Assembly: GCA_963693085.1 (NCBI GenBank)
Contig: OY856411.1
Location: 117,949,267-118,013,266 of the forward strand
Direction of reading: 5' to 3'
DNA: 64,000 nucleotides
From: Alisma plantago-aquatica
Lineage: Eukaryota; Streptophyta; Magnoliopsida; Alismatales; Alismataceae
Shown: in pieces, positions 47,862 to 60,447 of the stretch
Layout: the number at the start of each line of letters is the position of its first letter
Numbering within the stretch: the first letter of the stretch is position 1
The notes under the pieces: generated by a model
Told to the model about the DNA's origin: nothing
Seen by the model: the letters and a program-made list of their open reading frames with translations, nothing else
Databases searched by the model: none
Made by a program: the position numbers and the translations under genes

Positions 47862-47908
47862 AATTGGAGGGGGGGCACGTGCCCCTGCTTGACCCCCCCT
47901 CCCGTCGC
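46034..47908. mobile_element. Possible hAT (Tip100-type) non-autonomous element, AT-rich interior
   Basis: The left end ctgtggtggagccag resembles the CAGTGGCGGAGCCAG terminus of Tip100-type hAT elements and is followed by ggggggca; the right end has ggggggcacgtgcccc and ctcccgtcgcta. The interior is very AT-rich with a long TA microsatellite and no transposase. No matching 8-bp duplication was found, so an end may be damaged. Confidence 0.35.
47778..47857. repeat. TA microsatellite, about 80 bp
   Basis: Uninterrupted (TA)n of about 40 units. Confidence 0.97.
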
Positions 47909-48257
47909 TATGACCTCTTAAACGGAATTGTGGTTTCCTTTTCTTTGGCTGCAGTCATGAACTGCAGAAAGTAGGGAAACGAAATGATATGATGATCTTG
48001 TGATCTAATCCTGTGGGTATCTAAACAAAAAGGTACTCAGTTCATAAATTTTATTAAAATATACATGGTATATCTTATCCGTTATAAATGGCTGGTACAC
48101 CTAACCGATGTGTTGTTTTAGACATATTTGTTTTTTTCTTGATTTTTTAAATCAAACATAGAAGTATATTAAATGAGATATATATTTGTATCATTTCTGT
48201 AGGGCGTCATAGTCATTGAATCATTGTCTATTGTCTTTACACTTATTTGTTTTATAT

Positions 48258-48900
48258 ACGACTCCTTCTGACTGATCCATAGATATCAACGTATGTATTT
48301 TCTGCCTTGAAAAGCCAACTCGCTAATGCTTCCTAACAGTTGATTAATTTAATGTATTTCTGAAGTGACATAGTTATGATTCATTTGGAAACATTCAATG
48401 TGAAAATAGGCAGTGGCGGGCATGATTCAGGCCCGAATATGATACTTGCATCCGATTCCGAACCTGATTTGGGAATTTTTTTATTTCCTTTACTTGGTAT
48501 AGAACAAAACAGAAAAGAGAAGTAACTTTCCTTCTTTATTTTGTTCCATAGCAGACAAGGGACAAAAAGAGTCCCAAATCTGGTCCCCCATTTCTGGTCC
48601 CTATATCAGATCTCATTCGGGCGGTGCGGGACTGTATGTGTAACCGGAAGGAGAGGAATATTGAGATTATAGTAATATTTATGTGAAGGTACAACTATTA
48701 AAGAAGGCAGAGTAACGTCAAATACGACAGTGAGTGATTTCATGTCTTCTGATTGATCCATATATATCAGCGTAACTATTTTCAGCCTTGACGAGCCAAG
48801 TCTACCTGTTCATAATAGTTGATTAATTTAATGTTTTTCTGAAGTGACATAGTTATCATCGATTTGGACACATTCTTTGTGAGAGTAGGCAAATTTTGAT
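48258..48900 (+). repeat. Direct duplication of a 155-bp segment, 0.49 kb apart
   Basis: 48258-48416 and 48746-48900 share agttgattaatttaatg, tctgaagtgacatagttat and the same word order throughout, with scattered substitutions. The intervening 330 bp is single copy. No terminal dinucleotides or duplications suggest LTRs. Confidence 0.75.
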
Positions 48901-49507
48901 TCTAAGCTGGTATGGTAAAAAGATATGGTTGGTAGTTTTGATGTGATAGTGGCTCCTCATATAGAATCGTGTTTTGTCGTGTTTGTGGGCTGGGTTTGTG
49001 GGTCGACGTGCTTGTGGGCTGGGTATGTGTGTTGCGCTAGAGCTTTACTCTGGAGGTGATGACCCGTTTCGTGATTCCCGGTCCGCCGGTCGGAACACTT
49101 CCTCTCCCACACACGGCGGGGTGCATCACAATACTCTTTAATTGTGAAACTTGACGCGTCGCATGGTGTATCGGTGTGGTATGACCCCATTGTGTATCGT
49201 GAACAAAAAGAAGCATAACATATGAACATCTCCTTACCACTGCAGGAAACATTCCTATGAGAATACCCCACCCCACACCATAGCAGTCCTTGAAGGGAAA
49301 AAATGACACCGGCGGGGGCAAGACCCCGGCATCCCGCACAACATTCAACGGCGCCTCTGTGAATCGAAAGCGAGCTAGGAGATGGCCTCGACTCTTAATT
49401 CCTTTTCTTTCTCTCTTTCTCCCCCTGGATATCTCTACCGTGTCGGCACCGCTCCTGCGTTTTCTCCTTTCACCGTGTGATGTAACATCTCTTTGTTTTA
49501 ATTGAAC
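48901..49507. other. Single-copy stretch, no gene recognised
   Basis: Contains overlapping minus-strand frames of about 100 codons (48957-49348) without a recognisable family. Confidence 0.4.
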
Positions 49508-49510
49508 TTA

Positions 49511-50371
49511 GGGCCTGTTTGGTAGGACTAACATATTAATTCCGATCTTTTAATTGTTGTGATTTGCAGAATGCAAATCATTTGATATGGTGTAATCGGG
49601 TGCAATTGCAGGAATTGCAGCTGCATTCTTTTCCATAAAATAGCTCAAAATCGTTGCTTTTGTTCCGCGCCCATACGGCGTGGTCGGGTGCAGTTGTCCC
49701 GTGCTTCCATGCAGGAGCGGAACTAGGGGGGAGGCTGCCGGGGCTTTAGCCCCCCCTCCCCCAAAAAACTAATACAAATAGTTATTTTTTTAGTATTAAG
49801 TATAGCTTAAAGTATAAATAAATACATTAACTACGTATAAATTTCAAAGAATGGGACTAGCTGGAGTGGTATATAGCTTACTTTTTAAAGCAAATGATGC
49901 ATGTTCCATTCTAAATGGGGACAACATTTTTGGCTCAGCCCCCCTCTGTGCTAAAATGTACACATATATGATTTCAACCCCCCATAGTGTAATTTTCTGG
50001 TTCCGCCACTGCTTCCATGTTACAACAACGTATGCTGGATGTTCGTTGCCTCTCCTTGTAAAAAAAAAACGGGAACCGGTCAGCTATAGCAGTCCGGGCC
50101 CACTGGTGACTGGTCTGACTCATCTAGGACCACTACTTTACTTCTGTTACTTTTTATCGCCACCACTACACAATCGCAGCAGCATGTTTTCTTCTGTTAA
50201 CCAACATAATCACAGGAATAAAACTACTTCTACCAAACAATGCAAGAGAAACTCATAACTTCATCCCGCACCATACCAAACAAAATTGACGAAGTACAAA
50301 CTACATGATTAGTATTGATCTGATTTTTAATTCATCGAACTGCACCTGGTTACATCGTACCAAACAGGGCC
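49511..50371. mobile_element. PIF/Harbinger (Tourist-like) MITE, interrupted by a hAT MITE
   Basis: Terminal inverted repeats GGGCCTGTTTGGTA and (reverse complement of the right end) GGCCCTGTTTGGTA agree at 13 of 14 positions. The flanking 3-bp duplication is TTA (49508-49510 and 50372-50374), the target of the PIF/Harbinger superfamily. Without the nested 300-bp hAT insertion and its duplicated octamer the element is 553 bp. No transposase is encoded. Confidence 0.85.
49712..50011. mobile_element. hAT (Tip100-like) MITE inside the Harbinger MITE
   Basis: 300 bp with inverted ends CAGGAGCGGAACTAG and CAGTGGCGGAACCAG (reverse complement of the right end) and a perfect 8-bp duplication cttccatg (49704-49711 and 50012-50019). 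Eight-base duplications and CAG-starting termini define hAT. The interior has no transposase. Confidence 0.88.
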
Positions 50372-50600
50372 TTAATAGGGATTGCCGGATTGGTTTTGTT
50401 TGTGTCCCTTTCATCTTAATTGTCAAACAGCGGGACCGATGGCAAACCAACAGGCCCGGAATCGAACACCCATAATTATTGACAGTTTGTTAACACAGGG
50501 CCATCCGGGTTATAATTAAGGACAGTTTCTTACTATTGATCAGGCCATGTGAGGGAATTCACATCTTATAGGCCGACTGCTGTGGTTTCTTTTTTGTTTG

Positions 50601-52670
50601 CACGGCACAACGGCCAAAAATACGTGCTAAACAACCTTGTACGGAACTCATTGTGCATATAAAACTCTAACTGTATCTAGTTCGCAAACATACAAATAAT
50701 TTTGAGACACACATATGTATCTATTCAATCTGCACGGGGCTATTGCCTCCTAGATAGTTTAAATTACTTCTAAGATATAATCATAATCTAGCATAGAACC
50801 GGCAATACCTATATATATAGGGACCAACAGTAAGAAAAACCCCGTCATGTTTGTTTCTGTTTTGAAACTTTTTTTTTAGGGAATGTTTTGAAACTTTTTG
50901 AGTCTGAATAAAGGAAAGAAAACTGAAATAACATACTCTTATATAATTATCTAAACATTACCCTTTTTAACTTAATTCTCATCCTAAGACAGTCACGGGA
51001 TAAAGCGCTACATTATAAGGCGTTTTCCCTAAAGCATTAGCTTTATTGGCGTTTCACATGTCCAAAATTCGATCCCTTCTCAATATGCCAAAGAATATGG
51101 TGTTTTACCTTCTTTGTTCCCTTTTTGTAGCCCTCATGCCCACGCCCCTGCATTCTCCAGATGCAAGCTATAATTGAAAGTAAAAAAAATACACACACCC
51201 ACACATATTACTCTAATCATTCAACGTTGTATCCGTGATTGGTGCTTGCAAATGAATTTTATATTAATGACGTAGTTGATATGTAGATAACATTACGAAG
51301 TTTTTTAACATATATGTATTATATGTAAAATAAGATGTTTTCCGTCTTGTCTTTAGAAAATTAGATTTTTTTTTAGTAAAGTCAGGAGGCTATCTTATTC
51401 ATCTCGCCCTCCTCATGCGAGCTAAATCATTTAGAAAATTAGATTTCATTTCATGTTATGAAAGTAAAATTTTTATTGAAAAAATTAATAAGTTGTAATA
51501 AAATTGTATCAATTTATTATAAAAGTATTTTTGAAATGACCCTTACTTAAGTGTGTTACTAGTTGATACTATGCAATAGTGGTTTTAGATCGAACTTGAC
51601 CACATTTTAGCAGTCAAATCAAGTTTAATCCAAACCCATTCATAGTCAAATTTGATCTAGAAAATTTTCATTCCACTATATATAGACTTCTATATGATTT
51701 TAGGGTTCGACGAAACTTGACTAGACCATGTTCACCCCTAGAAAAAGCTAGATAGCAGGTAGATGGAAAAAAGTTAGTGGATAACATACCAAATAGAAAG
51801 AACAGAAATAAACAAAGATAAGAAAAAGAAGAGTAAAAGGAGATTGTTTGGTGGCAAAGCAATATGAGAAGATGATGAGGAACATAAATGAAGAAAGGAA
51901 GAAAAATATAAGGAAGAGAAGAAGACCAATGTATGTCCTTCTGACTCTATGTGAACATGCTAGGGTTTAGGGGATGGGGTGGTGGTTGTGGCGGACGCAT
52001 CGTCAGTCTCCCTCAACCTCCAACGGAGACTGAATAGGCCACCGGTAACCCAACGATGAATACAAATGTGAATCCTGATTCACCAATGGAGGAATCAGCT
52101 ATTACGACCTAGAAATCGTACAAAGAAGTGATTATAAGAAGATCAACCAGAACACCATCATCCCTAGCTCAAGTGTCACTAGAACCGTTACTGACACATA
52201 CATACACGTCAATCGCACATGGAGTGTCCCCTCAATCATAGTCAACATTAAAAACATATTTTCACTGCTTGAACCATGGAGGTTTGCAGTCGTCAAGGTC
52301 GTTGGCTCCAATGAAGGATTCAATGCTCTAACGAACCAGATCACTGTCCTATGGAAACCATATAAGGAATTTTCGGTTATTGATCTTGACATGGGATATT
52401 ATATCATTCAACTCTCAAATAATGATTACTTTGAGAAAGCTATGACTAGGAGAGCATAGATTATCTTCAATCACTAGCTATCCGTCTAATCCTAGTCCCT
52501 AGCTTTCCATCCGTCTGAACCAATTTCCCGAAAGTTGGTTGTTTGGGTGAGGACTCCTGATATGCCAATCTATTTATACTAGAACCAACTACTATCTAGT
52601 ATTGGCAACCTGATTGGAAAAACAACCAAGATAGACACCACTACGTTATCCGAATATCGTGGCAAGTTTG
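50601..52670 (+). mobile_element. L1 5' part, first tandem copy (5' UTR and start of ORF1)
   Basis: 2070 bp nearly colinear with 52671-55732. It contains the presumed 5' UTR, the start of ORF1 (about 51960-52000 on) and part of the DUF4283-type domain, then stops after gtggcaagtttg, where the second copy begins with cacggcacaa. ORF1 is full of stops. Confidence 0.75.
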
Positions 52671-53480
52671 CACGGCACAATGACCAAAAATACGTGCCAA
52701 AGAACCTTGTATGGAACTCATTGCGCATATAAAAGACTGACTGTATCTAGTTCACAAACAACAAATAATTTTGAGACATACATGTATCTATTCAATCTGC
52801 ATAGAGCTATTGGTCCCTACAAATTACTTTTAAGATATAATGATAGTCTAGCATAGCACTGACAACACGACAACACCTATATATACATGATCAACAATAA
52901 AAAAATCGCATCGTGTTTGTTTCTATTTTAAAACTTTGAGTCTGAACAAAGAAAAGAAATTTGAAACAACATTACTCTTATATAAATAATTATCTAAATA
53001 GTATCCTTTTAAACTTAATTCTCATCCTAGGACAGTCTCTGGATAAAGCGCTATATTATAAGGCATTTTCCCTAAAGGACTAGCTTTATTGGCGTATCAC
53101 ATGTCCAAAATTTGATCCCTTCTAAATATGCCAAAGAATATGGCATTTTACCTCCTTTGTTCCCTTTTGGTAGCCCTCATGCCCATGCCCCTGCATTTTC
53201 CGGATGCAAGCTAGCATTGAAAGTAACAAAAGATGGGAAGAAGTTAGGCATGGGTAGGAAAAAATGAAAACCAAACTTAACCATCTTGATGAGACCACCT
53301 AATTAAGTCTGGTCTGAATGGGTATCACAGTAAAGTTTGATTTGAAACATCTTCAGACCATCTCTAATGGTCTAATAATAGTTTATGCAATCAGTTAACT
53401 TGTAAAAATAAATTTGACCAACTACATATATGTGTATTTGTTTGTATATATGTATAAATTCTTCTAATCATGATGTAGTT

Positions 53481-54042
<562 letters not shown>

Positions 54043-54060
54043 TATATATATACACATATA

Positions 54061-54091
<31 letters not shown>

Positions 54092-54116
54092 CTGTGTGTG
54101 TATGTGTGTGTGTGTA

Positions 54117-54318
54117 GAGTCAGGCTAGAATACACTCGAGTGTATTCAGAGCAGAATCCACTCAAGTAGTTTTTCATGATGTAATATTTTTTTTCAAAAA
54201 TCTAATCCATTGATCTTCTTAAACATCTTGTGAATAGCTCATACGTAAAATTTGAGCATATTTGGACATTTATAGGTCATGTTATAAAGACCACAAAAAT
54301 TATGCATTTCAAATTAGT
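54117..54318. mobile_element. Partial inverted copy of the same MITE
   Basis: Starts with the same gagtcaggctagaatacact end after a TG microsatellite and matches the reverse complement of 53872-54042, making a 170-200-bp inverted repeat with a 75-bp spacer. Confidence 0.7.
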
Positions 54319-55025
54319 ATATATGTATATACACACACACATGCACGCGCACACACACACACATATTACTCTAATCATTCAACATTATATCTGTGATTGG
54401 TGCTTGCAAATGAATTTTATATTAATGACGTAGTTGATATGTAGATAACATTATGAAATTTTTAACATTTATGTATGATATGTAAAATAAGATGTTTTTC
54501 GTCTTGTCTTTAGAAAATTAGTATACATTTCATTTTATGAATGTACAATTTTTATTGAAAACATAAATAAGTTGTAATAAAATTGTATCAACTTATTATT
54601 AAAGTATTTTAGAAATGACCTTTACTTAAGTGTGCTACTAGTTGATACTATGTAGTAGTGGTTTTAAACCGAACTTGACCACATTTTAGTAGTAAAATTA
54701 AGTTTAATCCAAATCCATTCATAGTCAAATTTGGTCTAGAAAATTTTCATACCACTATATGTAGTCTTCCCTATGATTTTAGGGTCACACTAGACTTGAC
54801 TAAACCATGATCACCCCTAGAAAAATCCAGATAGTAGGTAGACAAAAAAAATTAGTTGATAACATACAAAATAGAAAGAATGAAAATAAAAAAAGATAAG
54901 AAAATGAAGAGTAAAAGGAGGTCATGTTGTGGAAAAGCAATATAAGAAGATGATGAGGAACAAAAATGAAGAAAGGAAGAAAAATATAAGGAAGAGAAGA
55001 AGACCAATACATGTCCTTCTGACTA

Positions 55026-56500
55026 TGGGAGATGGGGCAGCGGTTGTGGCAGACGCATCGTCAGTCACCCTCCACCTCCAATGGAGACTAACTAGGCCAC
55101 CAATAACCCAACAATGACTAGGACTGTGAATCCCAATTCACTAATGGAGGAATCAACTACTACAACCCAGAAATCGTACAAAGAAGTGATTATAGGAAGA
55201 TCCAGCAGAACACCATCATCTCTGACTCAAGTGTTTCTATACACCCTTATGGACGCAAACATTAACATCGATCACACGGGGAGTGTCCCCTAAATCATAG
55301 TCAACCCTAAAACCCTATCATCGCTGCTCAAACCATGGAGGTTTGCAGTCATCATTAAGGTTGTTGGCTCCAATGAAGGAGTCGATGCTTTAATGAACTA
55401 AACCGCTATCCTCTAGAAACCATATGAGGAGTTTTGGTCTAATGATCTTGACATGGGATATTATATCATTCGACTCTCAAATAATGATTACTTTGCCAAA
55501 GCTATGACTGGAGGAGCATGGATGATCTTCAATCACTACCTATCCATCCAATCCTTGTCCCTAGCTTTCCATCACTTCGATCCAATTCCCCAGAAGTTGG
55601 TTGTTTGGACAAGGACTGCTGATATGCTGATATATCTGTACTAGAACCAACTATTGTCTTGTATTGGCAACCTGATTGGCAAAATGATCAAGATAGATAG
55701 CACTACACTATCCTGACATCGTGGCAAGTTTGCAAGGATCACTGTTGACTTCGACACATCTACCCCTTTTCTCTCAGCTACTATCCTAAATGGCAAACAG
55801 TATAGACTTAAATATGAGAATCTCTGTACCTAGTGTCTTTGTTACGATCTCCCCAGCCATGCTGAAGGACATTGCAAATACATGCCCTATTTCCCATTCA
55901 TAGATCCATCTTCATATATTGCCATGTCCATCAACATCCAAAGGTCCTATTTCATGGCCATCATGCTAAAATGCCCAAGCAGAGAACAATACAAAACCAA
56001 AACCCACTATAGGTGGAATAGACCGTTACAAGGCTAATGAGAAAACTCTAATGTCTTCAACAAATGTGGCATAGGCTCAACTGAAAAGGTTGCACCCTCA
56101 AAAGCTGCTAACCCCAACCTCCCATAGGGAAGGAAGTTCTTTATAAGAGTGATTGGGAAACTATGGTGAACTAGAGACAAAAGAAAAAACCTCCTAAGGG
56201 CACTACATCACTGAAAATGCCTCTCACGTCCTCAATCGGCCAAGACAATACCAGTTGAATAATCAAATGCTGCTATTATACTGGTAGATGATGAAACAAG
56301 TGAAGGTAAAAGTACTACACTAAATGACGAGACCCCATTTCCATTTCCCACTGATGAGCATTCACTACCACCCCTTGCTAACCACTCCTTCCAATAGGGA
56401 AATGGCAGACAGGGTAGTGGGGCCATTCTCCGCAATAGAAAAATAGTCTACGAGGTTATCAACCCCAACAAAGAGTGTAAAAAGGGAAAGCTTGCCTAGC
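55026..56500 (+). pseudogene. L1 ORF1 relic (DUF4283-type, zinc knuckle)
   Basis: Frames include SYKEVI, then MGYYIIRLSNNDYFAKAM (55453 on), GGAWMIFNHYLSIQ, CIGNLIGKMIKID and RGKFARITVDFD, the order of the DUF4283 RNA-binding domain of plant L1 ORF1. A knuckle-like CLCYDLPSHAEGHC follows near 55845. Stops and shifts separate the blocks. ORF1 protein normally coats the element RNA. Confidence 0.78.
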
Positions 56501-56639
56501 TCTTTGAGAATGCAATACCAGTCTAACGTCAGGTAGAAACTCAATTTTTCCAAGGAATCAAATGTTGAAGATGAAGACATGGCATCAGAGGATTGGTTCA
56601 TGGGCCTCCAAGATGCCATTGTTTAACCCACCCTCTTTT

Positions 56640-59600
56640 AATGCTAAACCTTATTTGCTGGAATATCCAAGGAGTGCACTCTAATGATAAAATTAATCTC
56701 CTCAAAGAATACAAACATATTTACAAACTCCATGTTCTTTCTATCGTTGAGCAAATTAAGGTGCAGTGGTACCAATGTCTCTAACTAAGAAACTCAACTA
56801 TACATCATCACATAGATTCGAAGCTTTGGGATTCTCATGTGGGATCTGGCTACTATGGGATAATCACAAATTTAGTCTCAAAGTTCTTCATAACCATTGA
56901 CAGTTCATCCATTTCTGTGTCAATGAAGCTGAGTACCTTACCATTGTTTAAAGTTTAGGGTTTTGACAGACGTTCTAGCCTTAAAATTCAACTCTTTTCT
57001 ACTTTATACTGGTATCACCAAAATAAAATCCTCAGGCCATTTCTTTACCTTCAAGAGAAGACAACTATATGAGAAACTAGATTGAGTTATCACAAATGAT
57101 GAGTGGCTCAATGTTGAAAGAGGTACTACCATGACTATACTCCCATACATCTACAAGGATCACATCCCCATTCTTATTTCCAAAGCAACCATCAAGGTTC
57201 AATGCTACAATCACTTCCGCATCAAGCTTAGTTGGATCCTGATCCCTTCCTTTAAGACTAAAGTGCTACCTTTGTGGAATCAAACCTTCCTTTCCATGAA
57301 TAACTAGCCATCTTCAAATGACCACTACTACATAGGAGGAGTCTGCAACAACAACATAGATTGCAGAAGAATCTTCTCAAGCACCAAAACCACGGCTAGG
57401 TACATACTACCCCTCCATTAAACATTGCTAATGAAATTACTTCACTTAACCTGAAAGAACTATATGATTTGATCTTGAGACGTGAGGAGGATGACTGGAG
57501 ATAAGAAGCCAACATCAACAGGCTCTAGCATGGGGATGGTAACAACAAGTTTTTCCATTACTATGTTAAAGTGAGGAGTCATCACAATAAGATATACAGG
57601 CTTAAACATAGACAAAGAATGGATCACTTCAGAAACAACACTCATAAAGCATGTGCAAACCTACTTCAATACTCTGATTCCTATCCTATCTACACCCACA
57701 GTAACAATGCAACACACTGCTGCCTATATTGGGGAATTCTCATGCATTCACCAATGTTAGCAATTTTAATGTATACCTGATAAAGAAGAAGTATGACGAG
57801 CAATTGTCCAAATGGAACCTGCAAAAGCACCAGGTCTAGGCAGTGTGCACAACAAATTATTTCAAACAAACTGACAACAACTTAGACACTCAGTTACTAG
57901 CACTATCATTGAAGGTTTTTAGAGCTGCAACATCCCTTCTCACATGGCCGAATCCCTAATGGTGTTAATACCCAAAGTCACACAACCTCAATGCTGTAGT
58001 GATTTGCAGCCAATTTCACTGAATAAATACCACTTTAAACTGTTATCAAAGATCATTGTTGACATAATTAAACCCTGATAATGCAACTCATCTCCTCTGG
58101 CTAGACTTCCATTCCCTAGGAAGGAAGTCACCTGGAACCTTTCAAGGTGACACAAGGCATACGCCAGGTAGATCCACTAAGTCCGTATCCTCTTTGTCCT
58201 ATACATGGAAAGATTCAGCCAAGCAATCTCACTCTCTATAGTTGAGGGTCACTGGTAGCCCATTTTTCTATCTCGCAATGGTACCCCTCTTACCCATGTG
58301 ATGTTTGCTGAGTCGACATCCTCCTTATGTATGAAGTCTCAATCAAGCAAGCAACCATCATCAAAAAGTTCATATCCTAAAATTTTTGTTGATTCTGGGC
58401 AAATAATATTTAAGGATAAGTCAAGATGTTATTGTTTGCCTAATACTACTACCATTGAGAAAGATAGGCTTTGTAGATGACTTGGCATACCCAACACATA
58501 CGACTTGGTAGATACCTTAGTGTCCCAGTACTACACCATTGTCTGAACAAAGAAACCCACATCAACATTCTCCAATCGATGCATGGATGAATGAATAGCT
58601 GGTCCGCACACCAATTGTCATTGGCCAACCACATCATCCTTGCCCAGTCATGTCTTCAAACAATTCCAGCTTACACCATGAAAATGGTGAGGCTATCCCT
58701 GACTTTGCGTGATGATATTAACAAGCATATCCACAAATTCATATGGGTTGGGGGTAGAGAGGAGGGAAAAATCTCTCTCTTCACTTAGAGAAAAATCACC
58801 CAACTAAATAACAATGGCGAACTCGATCTTAAGAAAGTAAGAGACCACAATGAAGCTCTAATGCTCAAGAATGTCTGGAAATTCTTGAACAAGACAAATT
58901 CCCTCTAGGTTAAAATCATGAAGGCAAAATATATGCAATATGACTGGATCAACAAGCGCCCCTGCTTCACTGCCTAGGATTTTATAAAGAAGAACATAAG
59001 TACGATCCAAAATACTAGATGTAAGATGGTCAACTCTGGACTCCAAACAAACGTCTGTCATGACAAATGGATATTCAGTGAGTCCATCATGCAAATTTCC
59101 CCTAACACCACTATGCCTCAAGGCCTTGAGGACCTTAAATGAACTTTATGTCTCAGGGAAACCATGGATGGGATTGGAGTTTCATTTGTAACCACCTCCC
59201 ACAACAATCTTGGGATTTTATCAGTAGTATATCTCCTCCCAATAACGAGGAGGAAGATGACACTTGGAACTGGCCTTCTGAACCTACATGGACCCTTACT
59301 GCACATGCAACTTACTCTTGGCTCCTTCCCCAGATGAATGGAGGCAACAAACAACCATGGAGGAAGCAATGGTCCTATCAGATTTTGTAAAGATATAAGG
59401 TTTTCCTATGGTTTCCCTAGCACTGTGCTCTACTCACCAACCATGAAAAGAAATGAAGGCATATCATTGAAGATGATATCTGTCATATCTGCAATAACAA
59501 CCAGGACACCCCCTCCCTGTCTGAACAACTGGACAACCAATAAACTAGTATGGGAGACACTCAACATGGACAACGACTTCTTTACTGTGCAAGAAGTAAC

Positions 59601-59712
59601 TTGGATTGATTTAATCACCAACCCCCCATCTAACTCTGATAATAACATCCTTATGGCAGTAGCATGTTAGGCCATATGGAAATACCACAATGAACAATTC
59701 CATGCCAACATA
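56640..59712 (+). pseudogene. L1 ORF2 relic: endonuclease, reverse transcriptase, zf-RVT
   Basis: Begins LMLNLICWNIQGVHS (56641 on), the start of the apurinic-type endonuclease. The reverse transcriptase is traced by a FSLNKYHFKLLSKII-like block near 58010 and a VMFAE block at about 58298 where the FADD active site should be. There the frame is broken next to the second Asp, and an in-line reading continues ILLMYEVSIKQATIIKKFI. The zf-RVT region is seen at 59139-59390 (WDWSFICNHLPQQSWDFI, then DDTWNWPSEP, TAHATYSWLL). Stops are frequent throughout. Confidence 0.8.
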
Positions 59713-60447
59713 GTGAAACCCAAGTTGATCATAGTCTCCTTCATCAAAGAGAGGACTCATACCATTGCCTCTTTCCCAGAGCACTTTTGTAAACCTGTCC
59801 AATACAACTCCCAACAGGTCAAATGTCACCCTCAATGGTGCAATGTCTTCCTCTTCACAGATGTTGACTTCCAAGGACACTCCCTTAGGATGGGAACTGG
59901 AATCCACACCGTCAACTCAAACAACCAATGCATTTTGGGTCAAGGGATTCCTATGCATGCTTTGTGTTCACTCGAAGCCAAAGTTTCTGCCATTCTTCAT
60001 GAAGTTCAACTATGCAGAGAACATGATTGGGATGATGGACATATTTGCTCAGATGCCTCATCAACAATTGATGTTCTCATAGGGTACCAGACCATCTCCA
60101 TCAAGTTGGAACCTCATAGGAGGAGGTTCCTAAAACTTACGAGGGAAATCAATAAAGTTTGTATCATCTTCATTCTGTGTAGCTACAATAGGGTAGATGA
60201 TGCCATTGCAAAACATACCAGGTTTTCCTTCTCACCCCACTCCTTCTTAGATGAGAAGCCTCAATGTCTATCTCTGGATATCCATGTTAATCTCGCATCA
60301 ACTTGGGATGCAATAGAGAGCAACATGAATAAAACTTATTCTCTATGGTTTTACAATAAAGAAGAAGACCAATGTCGTGGCAAAGTAAGTAGAAGATCAA
60401 GTACAAGGCAAGGGAAGAAGAGACCTGGAAGAAGAGGAGAAAAGTAG
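59713..60447 (+). CDS. RNase H domain of L1 ORF2, open 244-codon frame
   Basis: The only long open stretch of this L1. Residues about 36-165 align with the RNase H domain found at the C terminus of many plant L1 ORF2 proteins: an Asp in FTDVDFQG, a Glu in CSLEAKVSAILHEV, an Asp in CSDASSTIDVLIG and a final Asp in NRVDDAIAKHTR. These match the D-E-D-D metal-binding set. The tail is basic (RRSSTRQGKKRPGRRGEK). RNase H would remove the RNA strand of the RNA/DNA hybrid. It is continuous with the zf-RVT relic upstream, so the ATG at 59713 is simply the first Met after the last stop. Expression as a separate protein is not implied. Confidence 0.65.
   Translation: MKPKLIIVSFIKERTHTIASFPEHFCKPVQYNSQQVKCHPQWCNVFLFTDVDFQGHSLRMGTGIHTVNSNNQCILGQGIPMHALCSLEAKVSAILHEVQLCREHDWDDGHICSDASSTIDVLIGYQTISIKLEPHRRRFLKLTREINKVCIIFILCSYNRVDDAIAKHTRFSFSPHSFLDEKPQCLSLDIHVNLASTWDAIESNMNKTYSLWFYNKEEDQCRGKVSRRSSTRQGKKRPGRRGEK

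Noticed and set aside
47744..47974. 76-codon frame with alternating Ile-Tyr
   Set aside because: It is translation of the TA microsatellite.
48957..49348. Overlapping minus-strand frames of about 100 codons as a host gene
   Set aside because: No family motif, start context or splice structure could be supported.
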